The position numbers and the translations under genes were made by a program. Below are positions 45,901 through 57,989 of a stretch of 64,000 nucleotides of DNA, one piece after another (the first letter of the stretch is position 1; every line of letters starts with the position of its first letter). The notes beneath the pieces were generated by a model. That model ran no database searches. It was not told the DNA's origin and was given only the letters and a program-made list of their open reading frames with translations. Source of the DNA: Patiria pectinifera (Eukaryota; Echinodermata; Asteroidea; Valvatida; Asterinidae). The stretch covers positions 30,745,916 through 30,809,915 of the forward strand of contig CM057148.1 in NCBI GenBank assembly GCA_029964075.1, written 5' to 3'.

Positions 45901-48900
45901 GGAATTTGAAGGAAAAGTGAGGTAGTTGTCTCCATGCTGTGTACATGTACATGTATTTGCGCCATCACTCTGCTCTGCTGCAGCAATTTTCGATACTTTA
46001 GGGTACTTCAGGCCCTAATATCTTTTCTTCCAAGCAATCTGGCTTGTGACAATCGCAGTGCAGCCAACATTTAAGATCTTCAGAGTGCTTTTCAAGCAAA
46101 TTTGTGCTTGAATGTGTTTTTAACTTTGGCGTGAGGGAGACAAGTCAGCAGCATCGACCAGCAACCGTAAGTTGAAGATTTAATTGTTTTCATGATTAAT
46201 TAAAAGAAAAGAAAATATTGTTTTCCCTTCATTATATTTATTGTTGTGAGATTCACCAAGCTTAAATATTGAATCTAGAATTTTGAATTGTTTGAGATAA
46301 AGTTGATTGGCTATATATTATGAGGATTGTTGCATACCTGATGTATATATCAGAAGTTGATTTAATTGTGTTAATTTAGATGTCTAAGTGACATGAGATC
46401 GAAGTATGGAGATCGAAGTATAGAGTAGTATTCATTTTTAGGATTAGCTTTGAAGAACATTTGATTAGTGATTCGGCCTGAATTTTGTATAGTGACTCAA
46501 AATTATTGTGAGAGTTTATTAAAATTATAAATTTACAGACGGCCTAATCTGATCCTATAACTGACGAGGCTAGACGCACGAAGGCGACGCCACAGGCACT
46601 GAGGTCAAGCCAGAGGGCTGAAGGCAGCTTACAGCAGCAGCATTTCCAGTGTCTATAACCGTGGAGTGGGTGGCGAAAACTACTAGGAAGAAGTCAGTTG
46701 TTTTATGCGTGCATTTATGTAATTGGTTTTTTTTTATAGTATTGTAATAGTGTATTTTGAATTTTTAGTAACGTGAGGACGTGAAACGTCATCAAAAGTA
46801 CGATAAAATATTTAATTTAAATTTGTGACTATGTTCAAACAGACCCTGCGGGGAGTTGAGTTACAGAGAACCTAATAATTTGGTAGTATTTGCGGAGAGA
46901 ATTTTGAAATTTGATTCCACTTATTCAGTGAAGATTAAGGATTTTGTTTTCATATATTGTGGAGAAGTTTAAATTAATAGTGTGTAGAAGGTTGTGAATC
47001 TTGGGTAGATTCAACCTTTCGTAATAGTGTAATATTTGTTGTGTTGGATATTTGACCAGTGTAATTAATCCCGTATTCATTCGTACTTTGGATGTGATAG
47101 TCCAACACAGCTGTGATATTTTCCGTTTATATATTTGATTACAAGTGGTGCATTTGAGAGTGATTAACTCAAGCTTGAGGTATGGTTGTAAGTAGGAGTA
47201 ATTTTTAAATTAATACATTAATTCGGAGAACAGAAGAATTTGTGGACATTGATTTATTTACCATTGTCTTTGAACGTTTTAAGAGGAAGGTTAACTGGAT
47301 CTGACACCAATGCTTGAGTCTTGGATGCATCCATGATGTTTTTCGTCGATTTGGTTGTTGGAACAAGGTGTTTGTGATGGTACGCTTGTTTGTCGCACAG
47401 AAGCTGATCGAGCAAGGGGGACCCATTGCTGTTCTCGTCTCCAACACCATGTTTGCCAATAAAATAGCCCAACGCGTGGTAGTTGCGACCCGAGCTGGCG
47501 TTGAAATCGCCTAAGAGGACGATCAGGTGCCGAAGAAAAGGCTTCTCTCTCTATGTCGGAATAGGACATAGTTTGGGCATCCGCGCTGATGACAGTGGTG
47601 TATCTACCCACCCCCTGAAATTTCAATCTCATCGACATAAGCCTTTCATTGTAGCCCTTCGGGATGGACTCAAGCTGCGGAATGAGCTTGGTTTGGATAG
47701 CAAAACCAACTCCGGCTTGTCGGTCGGCGACAGCAGGTTTGCCGATCCAGAAGAATGTGTAGCCTGCACCAGTTTCAGTGAGCTGCAGTTCGTCCAAAAG
47801 TCTTGTCTCACATAGTGCGGCAAAATCGACACCTTTCTGGGCGAGCACGCGAACGACGATGGCTGTTTTTCGTTCCTGGTTGTTGACATGTATCTTGCAC
47901 GTTTCGAACCTTCTGCACGCCGAACGTGTTGACGAAAAAGGGCGCCCTTTTACCTAGCAACGACGTCCCATGGGCGGGACATTTCGCTGGATGACGCGCA
48001 CCGTTCCTTGTGTGTGACGCACGTTCACCAGGGGATTTGTACTACGTACACGCAGTGGCCGCGCTTCGCGGCAAATTAATTGCAGTCAGGCAAGATGGCG
48101 TCGGTCGGTCACCCCAACTGTACTCTCTTTGTCGGTGAGGGGGTATTTGTGCCTGGGTGAGTTTAACGACATCCCAGGTAGTTAACATGCTTATACATGA
48201 AAATCCATGTGTGAAGTTTGTTCATATCTGAAAGATAATTAATGTGTGCAGTGGAACGAAGAGGGGTGCTGTATGATTCCATGGGCGTGAACGGGTGCAG
48301 ATTCTAATGGCCCGTTTTTAAATAGTGATCATTGTTTTGATAGTAAACATTGGCAATGCTGCAAAACCTGCAAAACAGCAAAAGGGGATTATTAAAAACA
48401 GAATTATTTTAATAAACCACATAGAAACCGACTATTGACAAAAAACTGACTATTAAAGGGAACAAACAACATTTGCAAACATCGAAAAATAAAACTACCA
48501 AGTTTTTTACGAAATACCTTACTAGGATGTTGGTAAATGACAGTCTAAAACATCCTGTACAATTATGGCACCTTGTGTCAAGTCATTATCAAGAAAATGG
48601 TATTTTTGTATTCATTTCCAACGGTGGTCGGCCGACCACCGTTGGAAAAACCTGACTATTTTTCAACTACTGCTCCAAATTTGCAAAAAAAGATTCAGTC
48701 CAAATTTGGTTTGCTATTGGTTACGTGTTCATGAACGGATGCAGGCCAGCTAGACTGGTTTCCTTACCTTACAATTTTCCGACATCTATAAATTGATCCA
48801 TTTTATCTTTAGTGGAGTCAGGGAACCAGACTACTTAAACATTATTGTTTTTCTTGGTTTTTGAAGCATTTTCGAATACAAAACTTCAAACGTGTCAGTT

Positions 48901-51900
48901 AAACAATATTTGATATATTATACTAACCCCTCAAATAGTTCATTTCTGAAAATTACAGCAAAAGCCAATGATGTACGTTCCCCTTAAATATGAATGAGAA
49001 GATATCGAAAACAACTTATCTCTATATGGACAAATTTTACTTACGATCTTAGACTTTTGATCTCCATTTGGCATATAGTCTCCTTTCAGTACGGATTCAT
49101 TATCCTCCGGCAGTGGGTAATACACTATGCAATAGGCAACCAGCAGCACGTTACACAAACAATGTAGTAGAAGGCTGCAAGGCATCCTCCAAAACACACC
49201 GTGCACAGAATACACCAGAAGGAACACTACAAACAAGGGACGAAATATATTTCACAGTGTTTGAAATTGATCGTTGTTTTTTTTTAGAATGCCAAATTGT
49301 TTGCTGTCAGTGGATGTTTTTGTTCGAAATTATTCTACAACAAAATTAATTTAAAGTCGTATTTAATTTATATAAATTATGAATTACATGTTTATGTAAA
49401 TAATCCAAATGCAAAATCACTTGAAATTGCCCTTTTCCTTATACGATGTATCTGGGAAAATCCACTTGCTTGCAACAATGCCAGTATACAGAATTTAAAA
49501 AGATTAACTTCAATATTATTTTTATTCATTGCTTATGGTCGTCTGCGCATTGTATGAGTTGTTGGCAATTAGGGAAAATAAATCATTCATTTCAATGATT
49601 GACTTTAAAAGACAGAGTTGCTGGTATTGTGGCTTCTGGTCATGTACGGGCCAGGAACGATTGCATACTCTGCGCTGTCGGTTGACATGATGCAAATGAG
49701 ACAAGGTCACACTTAAAATTAAGCATCTGTAAAGCATGGACAAACTTTGATTACAAATTGTGATGTCCAAATCTGAAGCTTCTCTTTTAATAGATGCCCT
49801 TTAGAAAGAATAAAACCAAAATTGAACGGTTCAGATATCTTCTGATGGTAAATGCAATTCATGTAAAAGGTGACGCAGCCAAAAGCCTTTCAAGTAAATG
49901 GCATAAAAACACTTTAAAAAAATTGCATTTGTCTAAATTTATAGAAATTGAAGTCTCACTAACCTGCTATGATACCCAAAACGATTGCCAATACAAAATT
50001 TGGCGAATTCGGTTTTTCTTCTGCAAAAAAAGGAAAGACCTAAAGGGATGTCACATCACTCACTTGCAACTTTTTTGAACGATGAATTGATTGTATTTTT
50101 ACCCGTGGATGCTTTTGTTCGTGATCATTGATTCAATAATATAAGTAAAAAAAAAAAAAAATTAAAGTTACAAATGCTAAGTTGTATGTTCATGTAAATT
50201 ATATTTTTGGGAAATCACTCAAGATGTCACCTTTTCCTTAAATATGTACCTGAAAAAATATGCACTTGGTTCCTTCAATGTCATGAATGTAGGTTTAAAA
50301 TGCTTATCTTCAGTGAATATTATTTATTGCTTATCATCGTCTTTGGATTGCAGGAGTTCTTAGCGATTGAGGGGGATATTATTCATTTCAATGATTAATT
50401 TCAAAACAATATATAAATTAAAATTGGCATGTTGCTGGTGTTGCTGATTCTGGTTTTGTACGGGCCAGGTACGGTTGCAAACTCTGTGCTGTCGGTTGAC
50501 ATGATGCATATAAGACAAGGTCACACTTAAAATTTAGCATCTGTAAAGCGTTGACAATCTTTGATTACAAATGGTGATAAATACCGACACCCAGCTCAAT
50601 AATCCCATTCTATGCAGATGGCCAAATCTGAAGCTTCTCTTTTAATAGATGCCCTTTAGTAGGAATAAACCAAATTTTAACAGTTCAGATATCTTCTGAT
50701 GGTCAATGCAATTCCGGTAAAAGGAGACGCATCCAACATTCTTCAGAGTAAATGGCATAAAATACACTTTAAAAAACCCGGAATTTGTCTAAACTTTCTC
50801 ATTGCTTATGGTCGTCTGTGCATTGTATGATTTGTTGGCAATTATGGAACATATATAATTCATTTCAATAATTAACTTTAAAAGACAGTGTTGCTGGTAT
50901 TGTGGCTTCTGGTTTTGTACGGGCCAGGAACGATTGCATACTCTGCGCTGTCAGTTGACATGATGCAAATGAGACAAGGTCACACTTAAAATTAAGCATC
51001 TGTAAAGTATGGACAATCTTTGATTACAAATTGTGATAAATACCGACACCCAGCTCAATCATCCCATTCTATGCAAATGTCCAAATCAGAAGCTTATCTT
51101 TTAATAGATGTCCTTTAGAAAGAATAAACCAAAATTGAACGGTTCAGATATCTTCTGGTGGTAAATGCAATTTATGTAAAAGGTGACGCAGCCAAAAGCC
51201 TTTCAAGTAAATGGCATAAACACACTTAAAAAATGGCATTTGTCTAAATTTATATATTTAAAGTCTCACTAACCTGCTATGATACCCAAAACGATTGCCA
51301 ATACAAAATTTGGCGAATCTGGTTTTTCTTCTGCAAACATTCGCATTGTAAGATCCGCTGCACATCCAGAAGCGAAGATAGACAGGACAAGAAAGAGCCA
51401 TTCCAATGGAGACAAATCAGCGACGGATTGTCTCTTGAACTTCAAAATGGAAGGCTTAGATTCGTTCTTCTGGTAATAAAAAGAATGTGAGTAAATTGAT
51501 TCAGAGCAGCATGAGAAAAGTAAAGGATGCAACATCGAAATCGGAGCTACAGCTATGGGCTGCTACTAACACATGGATATTTCTGGATTTTTTTTAATTC
51601 AACGAATTACTTATTTTGATTAAATTTTATAAAATGCAAATATGTCACAGGAGTTCATTTAGTTATAGACTTTACACCTTTCCATTTTCCAAAAAAATCA
51701 TAAATTTACGTCACTGTATAATTATATAGCTATGTATAATTAGATATTGAAAATAAAGGAATATTGTCGTAAGTAACCCTTTATATACCCGAATTACGAT
51801 TCAATTGACATATAAATGCATATATAAGCATGTAAAAGCATTTTTTACGGTAGACATTTCATGTTCAGCGTTTCAAAGGTAATCATTATAAACACTATTT

Positions 51901-52542
51901 TTTATCTACATACATTCGGCGTCATCGTCTTCTTCGCAGATCTGTTTAGGCTCGGTGGTTGAGTTCGACATCTGCATTGGTAAACAGGAGGTCGAAGGTT
52001 CGAGTCTCACCTGAAAATAAAGATTTTGATCTTTTTCTCGAAAGCCCTCTTAAATCCGCAAAGTTTCGATTGTTACTTATGTTAGTCATGTTAGTAAAGG
52101 ACAAAACCAAGTCGCCCCAATCATTTAATGCCCAAATTAAATGAAGAATAGGCCCTAACTCGTGATTTGCAAGACAGGAAATACATTTTTTTTTCAAATC
52201 AGGACAACTGACAGCACTGTAGCCGCCGAGGCAAATAAATCAAACGTACGTAGGCAGACTACCATGACTGCTAGCCCAGGTTGGCCTCCAACGGAGTCCA
52301 ACCGGCATGACCTGGGCTTCGTGACTGCGTAAATGACATGTTAAACCGCAGCCGCCGCTGGCTGACGAAACCTGCACAGAAACGTGACCTTTGCACGACC
52401 ATATTTCACACATTTCGACGGTACAGAAGAACATCGAGGACTTAAGTGTTTTCACTGCATGAACAGTCCTGTTTCGTTTGGAAATGGACAAAAGATAAAG
52501 ACTTACGTAGGTTGAAAAAGCTGATTCCTGTTCCACGAACAT
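42996..52542 (-). CDS. Multi-pass membrane protein of unknown family (8 exons, 320 aa)
   Basis: Exons: 52542-52507, 51469-51274, 49226-49045, 45083-44966, 44361-44266, 43673-43594, 43454-43368 and 43163-42996. Each has an AG acceptor and GT donor (GTAAGT, GTTAGT, GTAAGT, GTAACT, GTGAGA, GTAAGA-like, GTGAGT). Phases agree throughout and the sum is 963 bp with the stop. The predicted start is MFVEQESAFSTY; an upstream in-frame ATG exists. About eight hydrophobic segments follow, among them LEWLFLVLSIFASGCAADL, FVLAIVLGIIAVFLLVYSV, LLLHCLCNVLLVAYCIVYY, VLGATAGVVEVLFVPYLF, LGVIYSTSMCVFGFLF and VVPAFIIAVSIANLAV. The C terminus is short and charged (SSSSKNK). The second segment block vaguely recalls TMEM26-type proteins (GxAAD), but this is not enough for a call. 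The donor of the fifth exon was picked by frame and is the weakest junction. Introns hold a LINE relic and a segment triplication. Confidence 0.72.
45084..47221. other. Large intron, no exon supported
   Basis: Intron sequence of the membrane-protein gene. It includes a CACACA-rich patch near 45738-45770 and possible splice-like sites on the plus strand (for example CAACCGTAAGT near 46165) that I could not tie to an open frame. Confidence 0.4.
47222..47935 (-). mobile_element. LINE relic: apurinic-type endonuclease domain (CFDP2-like)
   Basis: The minus strand reads ERKTAIVV, then GVDFAALCETRLLDELQL, GAGYTFFWIGKPA, GVGFAIQTKLIPQLES and NERLMSMRLKF. After a frame change it reads LLGDFNASSGRNYHALGYFI, GKHGVGDENSNG and the SWMHP-type region. 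This is the exonuclease-endonuclease-phosphatase domain of LINEs often annotated as craniofacial development protein 2-like. At least two frame changes are present and the reverse transcriptase is missing, so it is a dead truncated copy. It lies in an intron of the membrane-protein gene, in the same orientation. Confidence 0.8.
48095..48134 (+). CDS. Candidate first coding exon of an RRM-type protein (weak)
   Basis: A strong start context (CAAGATGGCG) in GC-rich sequence opens MASVGHPNCTLFV and is cut by a GTGAGG donor inside a Gly codon. TLFVGN is the RNP2-like start of many RNA-recognition motifs, so this could be the first exon of an RBM7-like gene. No second exon could be found in the window, and it lies in an intron of the opposite-strand membrane gene. 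It may be coincidence. Confidence 0.2.
49285..51330. repeat. Threefold duplication of a segment of about 550-750 bp, carrying an exon end
   Basis: Three diverged copies: about 49285-50040, 50070-50785 and 50795-51330. They share GCTTATGGTCGTCTG, ACGGGCCAGGAACG, TCGGTTGACATGATGC, ACAAGGTCACACTTAAAAT, AGATATCTTCTGATGGT and AATGGCATAAA. The first and third copies include the donor end of the second coding exon of the membrane-protein gene (CCTGCTATGATACCCAAAA). Only the third is joined to a complete exon; in the first the exon is cut off after about 55 bp. Confidence 0.85.
51936..52030 (+). mobile_element. tRNA-like SINE head
   Basis: TTAGGCTCGGTGGTTGAGTT resembles a pol III A box and GGTTCGAGTC is a good B box about 45 bp further on, with tRNA-like spacing and a CACCTGAAAAT end. 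No clean acceptor stem forms, so it reads as a tRNA-derived SINE or tRNA relic rather than a working tRNA gene. Confidence 0.5.
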
Positions 52543-53028
52543 GACGAAAACATCGGTACACCAACAAACAAGATGGCGGCACAACGAGTTTTGAAAATGT
52601 CCGCGCACTGATCTTGTTCCCATGGCGCTATGACGCGTGGGCATTGGGAATAATTGCCAGGTCTGGGATCGACTATCGAATGCGCATGCGTGAGAGTATC
52701 GCAAGAATTTTTGACTAGACGGATAACTGGTCTGGAAAGAAACATTACTGCTGTGAAAAAAAAAAAACTGCTCTGGAAAAAAATGAAAGTGGTGGCACTA
52801 GCACTAACAGGCTTTCGTAAACTAGTGATCAATGGTTGAAAAAACTTTTGAAATAACACAGAAATACACGTTATTATATTGCACATGTTTTTATCAAAGA
52901 CATTTACTTGGGACACGGACCAATTCCAATATCTTTTGACAAAAATTTGACTAATTTTTGACTAATAAATATGTGACTAACGGATTTTTGACTAATTTGT
53001 GAGCCCATATGAATAACCTGTCATACAG

Positions 53029-53310
53029 TGTTGGGAAAAATATACCAATTGAAACCAATTTGAATCCCAATTGAAATTTCGAATTGATGGGTGAAATAGA
53101 CGGGAGGAAAAACATACCAATTGAACCCAATTGAGTCCCAAGTGAAATTTCCAATTGATGGGGGAAAATAAACGGGAGAAAAAGCATGCCAACTGAAACC
53201 GATTGAGTCCCAAGTGAAATTTCCAATTGATGGGGAAAAATAAACGGGAGGAATAACATACCAGTTGACACCAATTGAGTGCCATTTGTTGGAGCCAATT
53301 CATTCCAACT
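53029..53310. repeat. About 70-bp tandem repeat, about four copies
   Basis: Units share TTTCCAATTGATGGGG, AAACGGGAGGAA, CATACCAATTGA and TTGAGTCCCAAGTGAAA, repeated at about 53082, 53151 and 53222 with partial units at the edges. Confidence 0.8.
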
Positions 53311-53359
53311 CATTCCAAATCAGAAATCAATTAATTTGAATAGGCCGTTTTCAGTAGGG

Positions 53360-54010
53360 AGGACCATGCTAGGACTACGGTTCGACGAAATTGATTGGAC
53401 GTGTCGGCTGTATATCATTAGGCAGGAATCTAATATGACGTCGGCCTGAAAAACGATAGCCGACGTCGGCGGAACGGCTTCTATAAGTCCTAATGGTTAG
53501 CCGGTTTCCCACCAACGACGGCAAAACGGTCACAACCCAACGTTGGCAGTAGGACTGTCCTGGGACTACTGTCCGACGTAACTGATTGGACGTGTCGGCT
53601 GTAAATCATCAGGCCGACGTCGGTGGGAATCTGAATAATATGACCTCGGCCTGAAAAGAGATAGCCGACGTCGGCGGACTGGCTTCTATAAGTCCTAACG
53701 GTTAGCCGGTTTCCCACCAACGTCGGCAAAACGGTAACAACTCGACGTTGGCTGTAGGACTATGCCGGGACTACGGTCTGACGTAACTGATGGGACACGT
53801 CGGTTATAAATCATCCCGCCGACGTCGGTGAGAATCTGAAAAATATAACGTCGGCCAGAAGAACGATAGACGACGTCGGCTGGCCGTTTTGTTAGGGCAT
53901 GTCGATGAACTGCATTCCCACCAACGTCGGCAAGACGGTCAGAGCCCAACGTCCGTTTCAGGGACCTTGGTACGACCTCATTGCGACTGCCTTTGGCCGA
54001 CCGCGACCAT
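53360..54010. repeat. About 205-bp satellite rich in the palindrome GCCGACGTCGGC
   Basis: Roughly three units. Recurring phrases are GGTTTCCCACCAACG at about 53500, 53708 and (diverged) 53910, plus TAGCCGACGTCGGCGGA, AACTGATTGGACGTGTCGGCT and CAACGTCGGCAAAACGG. The palindrome and its half GACGTCGGC occur many times per unit. ORFs here are frame shadows. Confidence 0.85.
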
Positions 54011-54079
54011 TTACCGACTTTGCCGACTGATCCCCGACTAAACACAACGTCGGGCTGAAGTCAGTGTGCTACCTAGGAA

Positions 54080-55230
54080 AAGGTATTCAAAGCCATGCTC
54101 GTGAAATTAAAACGTGAAGGTAAAGGATTCGTGAGGCGCAAAAGCCCAATTTCTGTTGATAATATGGAGAAAATGCAAGCATCAAATGTGTTGGGCATGA
54201 GTTCTCCCAGGGGACTGCAGAATAAGTTATTCGTTGACGTTATGGTTTACTTATGTAACCGTGGACGTAAAAATCTGCGGGATATGAAGCCAAGAATGAA
54301 GATATGACATTCAGTATGTCACCAGGCCTGATCAAATGACCAAGAACAATCGCGAAAATGACGATGAATCATCCAGCGGTTTCATGTATGAAATTCCTGA
54401 CAATGACAGACGCCCTGTAAGATCATTGGAACTGTACTCATCCAAGCTGAACCCAAAGGCCCCTGATACGTTCTGGCAAAGACCCAAGGAAACTGCACCA
54501 CCAGATACTGCAATGGCCCAGTAGAACCTAACACTCTAGATTCCAAAATGAACATCATCTCAACCAAAGCTGGATGTAGAAACGTTTACACCAATCACTG
54601 CCTGAGAGCAACTTGCGTAACTGTTTAGACAGTGCAGGCTTTGCTAGTCGTGATATCATGTCTGTTATCGGACATCATAGCGAACAGTCAATCAAACACT
54701 ACAGTAACACAAGCGACGACAAAAAGAAGCAGATGAGTGCAGCATTGGCATCCCAATTGACTTTGAACCAGCAGGACTAGCACTACTCAGAACTGGATAA
54801 TGATAACAATAAACCATCCACCCATCAGCAACAAAACAGATCCACTACACTGGAGAACATTAACCTACCTTTGACTTTATCCCAAGAGGAGGACATTCTT
54901 CAGGAACTTTCAGCTACCAGTGCAGCTAATCCCCTTAACATCACCAATGATGTGAAATCCACTACAAGCCAATACTTTAATGTTCATGGTTGTGTTGTTA
55001 ACTTCTACAATGCCAAGTAGAGAACATTGACTTTCCTAAAGGACATAAATCCTTAATCCCAGGAGAAGGAAATTATTCAGGAACTTTCAGCTACTAATGC
55101 ACCTAATTTATATCTGAACATCACAAATGATGCAAAATCAACCACAAGCTAAAACTTTCATTTTCACGGTTGCGTTGTTAACTTCTACAATGCCATATAC
55201 AAAAGGGACATTGACTTTCACAAATGGCAT
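54080..55230 (+). mobile_element. Decayed Crypton-like tyrosine-recombinase transposon
   Basis: Plus-strand fragments read SPRGLQNKLFVDVMVYLCNR, then SSGFMYEIPDNDRRPVRS, LELYSSKLNPKAPDTFWQRP, NHCLRATCVTVLDSAGF and IMSVIGHHSEQSIKHYS. HxxR, GHHS and a following Tyr fit the catalytic set of tyrosine recombinases (DUF3504/KIAA1958-like, as in Cryptons). Stop codons and frame changes separate the blocks, so it is dead. A C-terminal module with VHGCVVNFYNA is present twice in tandem (about 54890-55035 and 55055-55215). No terminal repeats were seen, as is normal for Cryptons. Confidence 0.75.
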
Positions 55231-55239
55231 TAAGTTGAA

Positions 55240-56205
55240 GAAGAGATTACATTAATAATAAAACTACATTTAGCACAACTAAAGCCTTTAAAGACTGTAA
55301 ATGTTGATTTTCAAAAATCATTATTTATTTCATATGTTGTAGGCCTAATTTGTGGAATATTGAAAACATTAAATTTGTTCAAAAATACAATTTGTTCCGA
55401 ACCTTTATTACAGTCTGGGATCTTTTTCGTGAGGTATCCTTCAGACTTACAGTCTTGGATCTTTCTCGTGAGGCCTTGGTCCAACGCAATCGTCTCAGAA
55501 CTGGTTTTATAATAATTATTATTATATTTACGCTCACAAAATTTGAAGGGGGTCTCACAAGCATTCTTTTCATGTTATAAGCAATGGGTTTTACTTGGAA
55601 ACAGATTATATTCATACAAAATGATACAAATAAAATTGAAGCAACTTGAATTTGTTTTCCACTTTTAAACAACTGCACAAAAGTTGTAAACCTGCGAAAA
55701 AGTCGCCACTTCAGTTCTTTTTGGTTGCATTTTCCGGTCATTATCACCACCTAAAACCCCCAATACTACATGTAATTGTATTCTCTACTAAGCATTGCTA
55801 AATCACATAATGATAATATTTTGGCTGACAGGTATTTATCCACCTTTTATTCGTTTATTCATTCATTTATTTATTCCATTATTCGTTTCTTCACTTCTTT
55901 ATTTCGTTCATTTCTTTAGTTATTTTCCCCTTCATCAATGAAAATCCGGCTCGCATTTTCGCCCGATGTTTTGTAATCTACGTGTAGATTGGGTGTAGCT
56001 TCAAGCGCGTTTACCTACCCAACGGTAGGGGCGCCCTTCCTCATGGCCCAATTTAATGACGCCACTGTGTTTTATTGGTCACGGTACCAAAACTACAAAA
56101 CTTCACAGGTCACGCACAAGCGACCCGTAAGCGTTGCGAAGGTAGAGAATTAAGAATTTATGTGAATGCAGAATGCGTTGTGTTCAATTACTCTAGGTTT
56201 TATTG
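55240..56205. other. No gene recognised
   Basis: AT-rich sequence. A TTCATTTATTTATTC-type pattern lies near 55850-55920. No supported exon. Confidence 0.35.
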
Positions 56206-56211
56206 TCCTTA

Positions 56212-56342
56212 CACTGCAAAAACTGTAGTGTTAATTTAACACCATTCGGTATCTATATAGGACAACACCAGTAATATTTAACACCAGATGGTCCTATATA
56301 GATACCAATGGTGTAAATTTAACACTCCAGTGTTTGCAGTGT
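56212..56342. mobile_element. Tc1/mariner-like hairpin MITE (131 bp)
   Basis: CACTGCAAAAACTG and CAGTGTTTGCAGTG form the ends. The arms continue inward (GTGTTAATTTAACACCATT and GGTATCTATATAGGAC, with their inverses), so most of the unit folds back. TA flanks both ends. The ends resemble a MITE group common in fish and invertebrate deuterostomes, from general knowledge. Confidence 0.75.
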
Positions 56343-56349
56343 ATTTGCA

Positions 56350-57815
56350 CATCAATCACAAGACAGTATGTGTAATCCAGAATACCTTACGTGTTTACAA
56401 ACTGTTGAAGTTGAACTTTGGCTGATGTAAACATAGGTTTCCAAGCACCATTATCGCCATTTCGCTGTTCAAATAGACCACTCATTATTGTTTGCATCGT
56501 ATTGGGTCCAAAATGCATCGTCGGATGGAAATTGAAAGATAAAAGCACTGGCATTGTTTAGGATGCCAGCGTTCTGTACTTACTTGTACAAACGGTTAGT
56601 CATGGAATCTAAAACTCAGTAAAGTAAGTTGAATAAAAAACTGTAAAACAGTAAAAAAAAAAACATTCGCATAACTATTGTAATAATAATCCGCCTATTT
56701 CTCAAGTTTCTTTAAATATGTTTGTGTCATCGACCCGACCTGGATTTGAACATTAAAATATCAAAAAATGTCCTCCAATCGTCCTTCAGATCTGTTTGCA
56801 AATGTTCATTGACATACATTAAAACTTCAAACTGCTACGAAAAAAAAAAACTTTTGTATGTTTTTAAACCGAGTGTGTGTGATGCAAAGAAGATTTTCAA
56901 TTTACTTGAGTCACAATTTTGATTGCAACTCATACTTAACTTGGTTTTTGAAAGGCCAGTCAAGTTTTCATTGTAAACCAACGGACCTTTATTTGATTTC
57001 AAAAGAAAACGGCAAAATTGATATTTTTAACATGACGGGATATTATTAATAAAAGATCTTAAATACCCCGACAGGTATTAGTTTTTTTCTCGTAGGAACC
57101 TAGAGAAATGGTGTTAACAATTTTATGGTGTGTTTACGTTTTTAACATAAATTATAGTGTACCCCATTAGATGAGGGCAGCCCGACGGCCTGCGACCCAG
57201 ACTGACTGACTGACTGACTGAGTGGCTGACTGCCTAATTATCAATAAAACATTGAATTGTTTTGTATTATGTAAAACGTACACCGCGCTTTAGTCTGGCA
57301 CTGCTTGTTCCATGTACCATTGTTCAATACATGGGTCGACAATCAGTCAATTCACAACACCAATGCCGAAAGTGTATTTTTTTAATGAATATTTCCGATA
57401 TGTTACCACTACAACTTATTCTACGACCTATTTAGCGATTCCAGAATCTTCTAAGTACATATCTATGATCAGGTTCGATAAGCTTGCTTCGTCTTGTTAA
57501 TGTTGATTTATGTATATGTTTAGTTTTGCACACTTCAGTAAAAGTATGAAGTTTGATTCAGACACTTTCTGAAAATTAGAAGTACGTTTATATCATTCAA
57601 GTGAATATATAATTATCAACCTAAACCCCGATTCTTTTACCTTCTCATACATTACACCAAACATGTCACATAGTTCCAAAATACAGTTCATTATTGTTAA
57701 CATATTGCAAATCTAAGCGCTGGGGGGGCTTGAACATTTCATGGAGGGGGCGTCCTGTAGGGGCGTCAATCGCTTCTCAAAAGTGGGGGGGGGGGACATA
57801 CCTTGATCAGAACTT
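56350..57815. other. No gene recognised; short GACT tract
   Basis: AT-rich sequence with short ORFs and no domain signature. A (GACT)n run lies at about 57204-57222. G-runs near 57720 and 57786 border the heptamer array that follows. Confidence 0.35.
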
Positions 57816-57820
57816 ATGCG

Positions 57821-57987
57821 AGCACGAAGCGTGAAGCGACGAAGCGCGAAGCGTGAAGCGACGAAGCGCGAAGCCCGAAGCCCGAAGCCCGAAGCCCGAA
57901 GCCCGAAGCCCGAAGCCCGAAGCCCGAAGCCCGAAGCCCGAAGCCCGAAGCCCGAAGCCCGAAGCCCGAAGCCCGAAGCCCGAAGCA
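57821..57987. repeat. Heptanucleotide CGAAGCC microsatellite
   Basis: About seventeen near-perfect copies of CGAAGCC, preceded by variant units (GCGAAGCGTGAAGCGA). Seven is not a multiple of three, so all frames cycle through the same peptides. The ORFs on both strands are shadows. Confidence 0.95.
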
Positions 57988-57989
57988 GC

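Noticed and set aside
51936-52030. A functional tRNA gene
   Set aside because: A and B boxes are present but no clean acceptor and anticodon stems could be drawn.
53490-54045. Minus-strand ORFs over the 53-54 kb satellite
   Set aside because: The same phrases repeat with the satellite period and shift frame between units, so they are not a gene.
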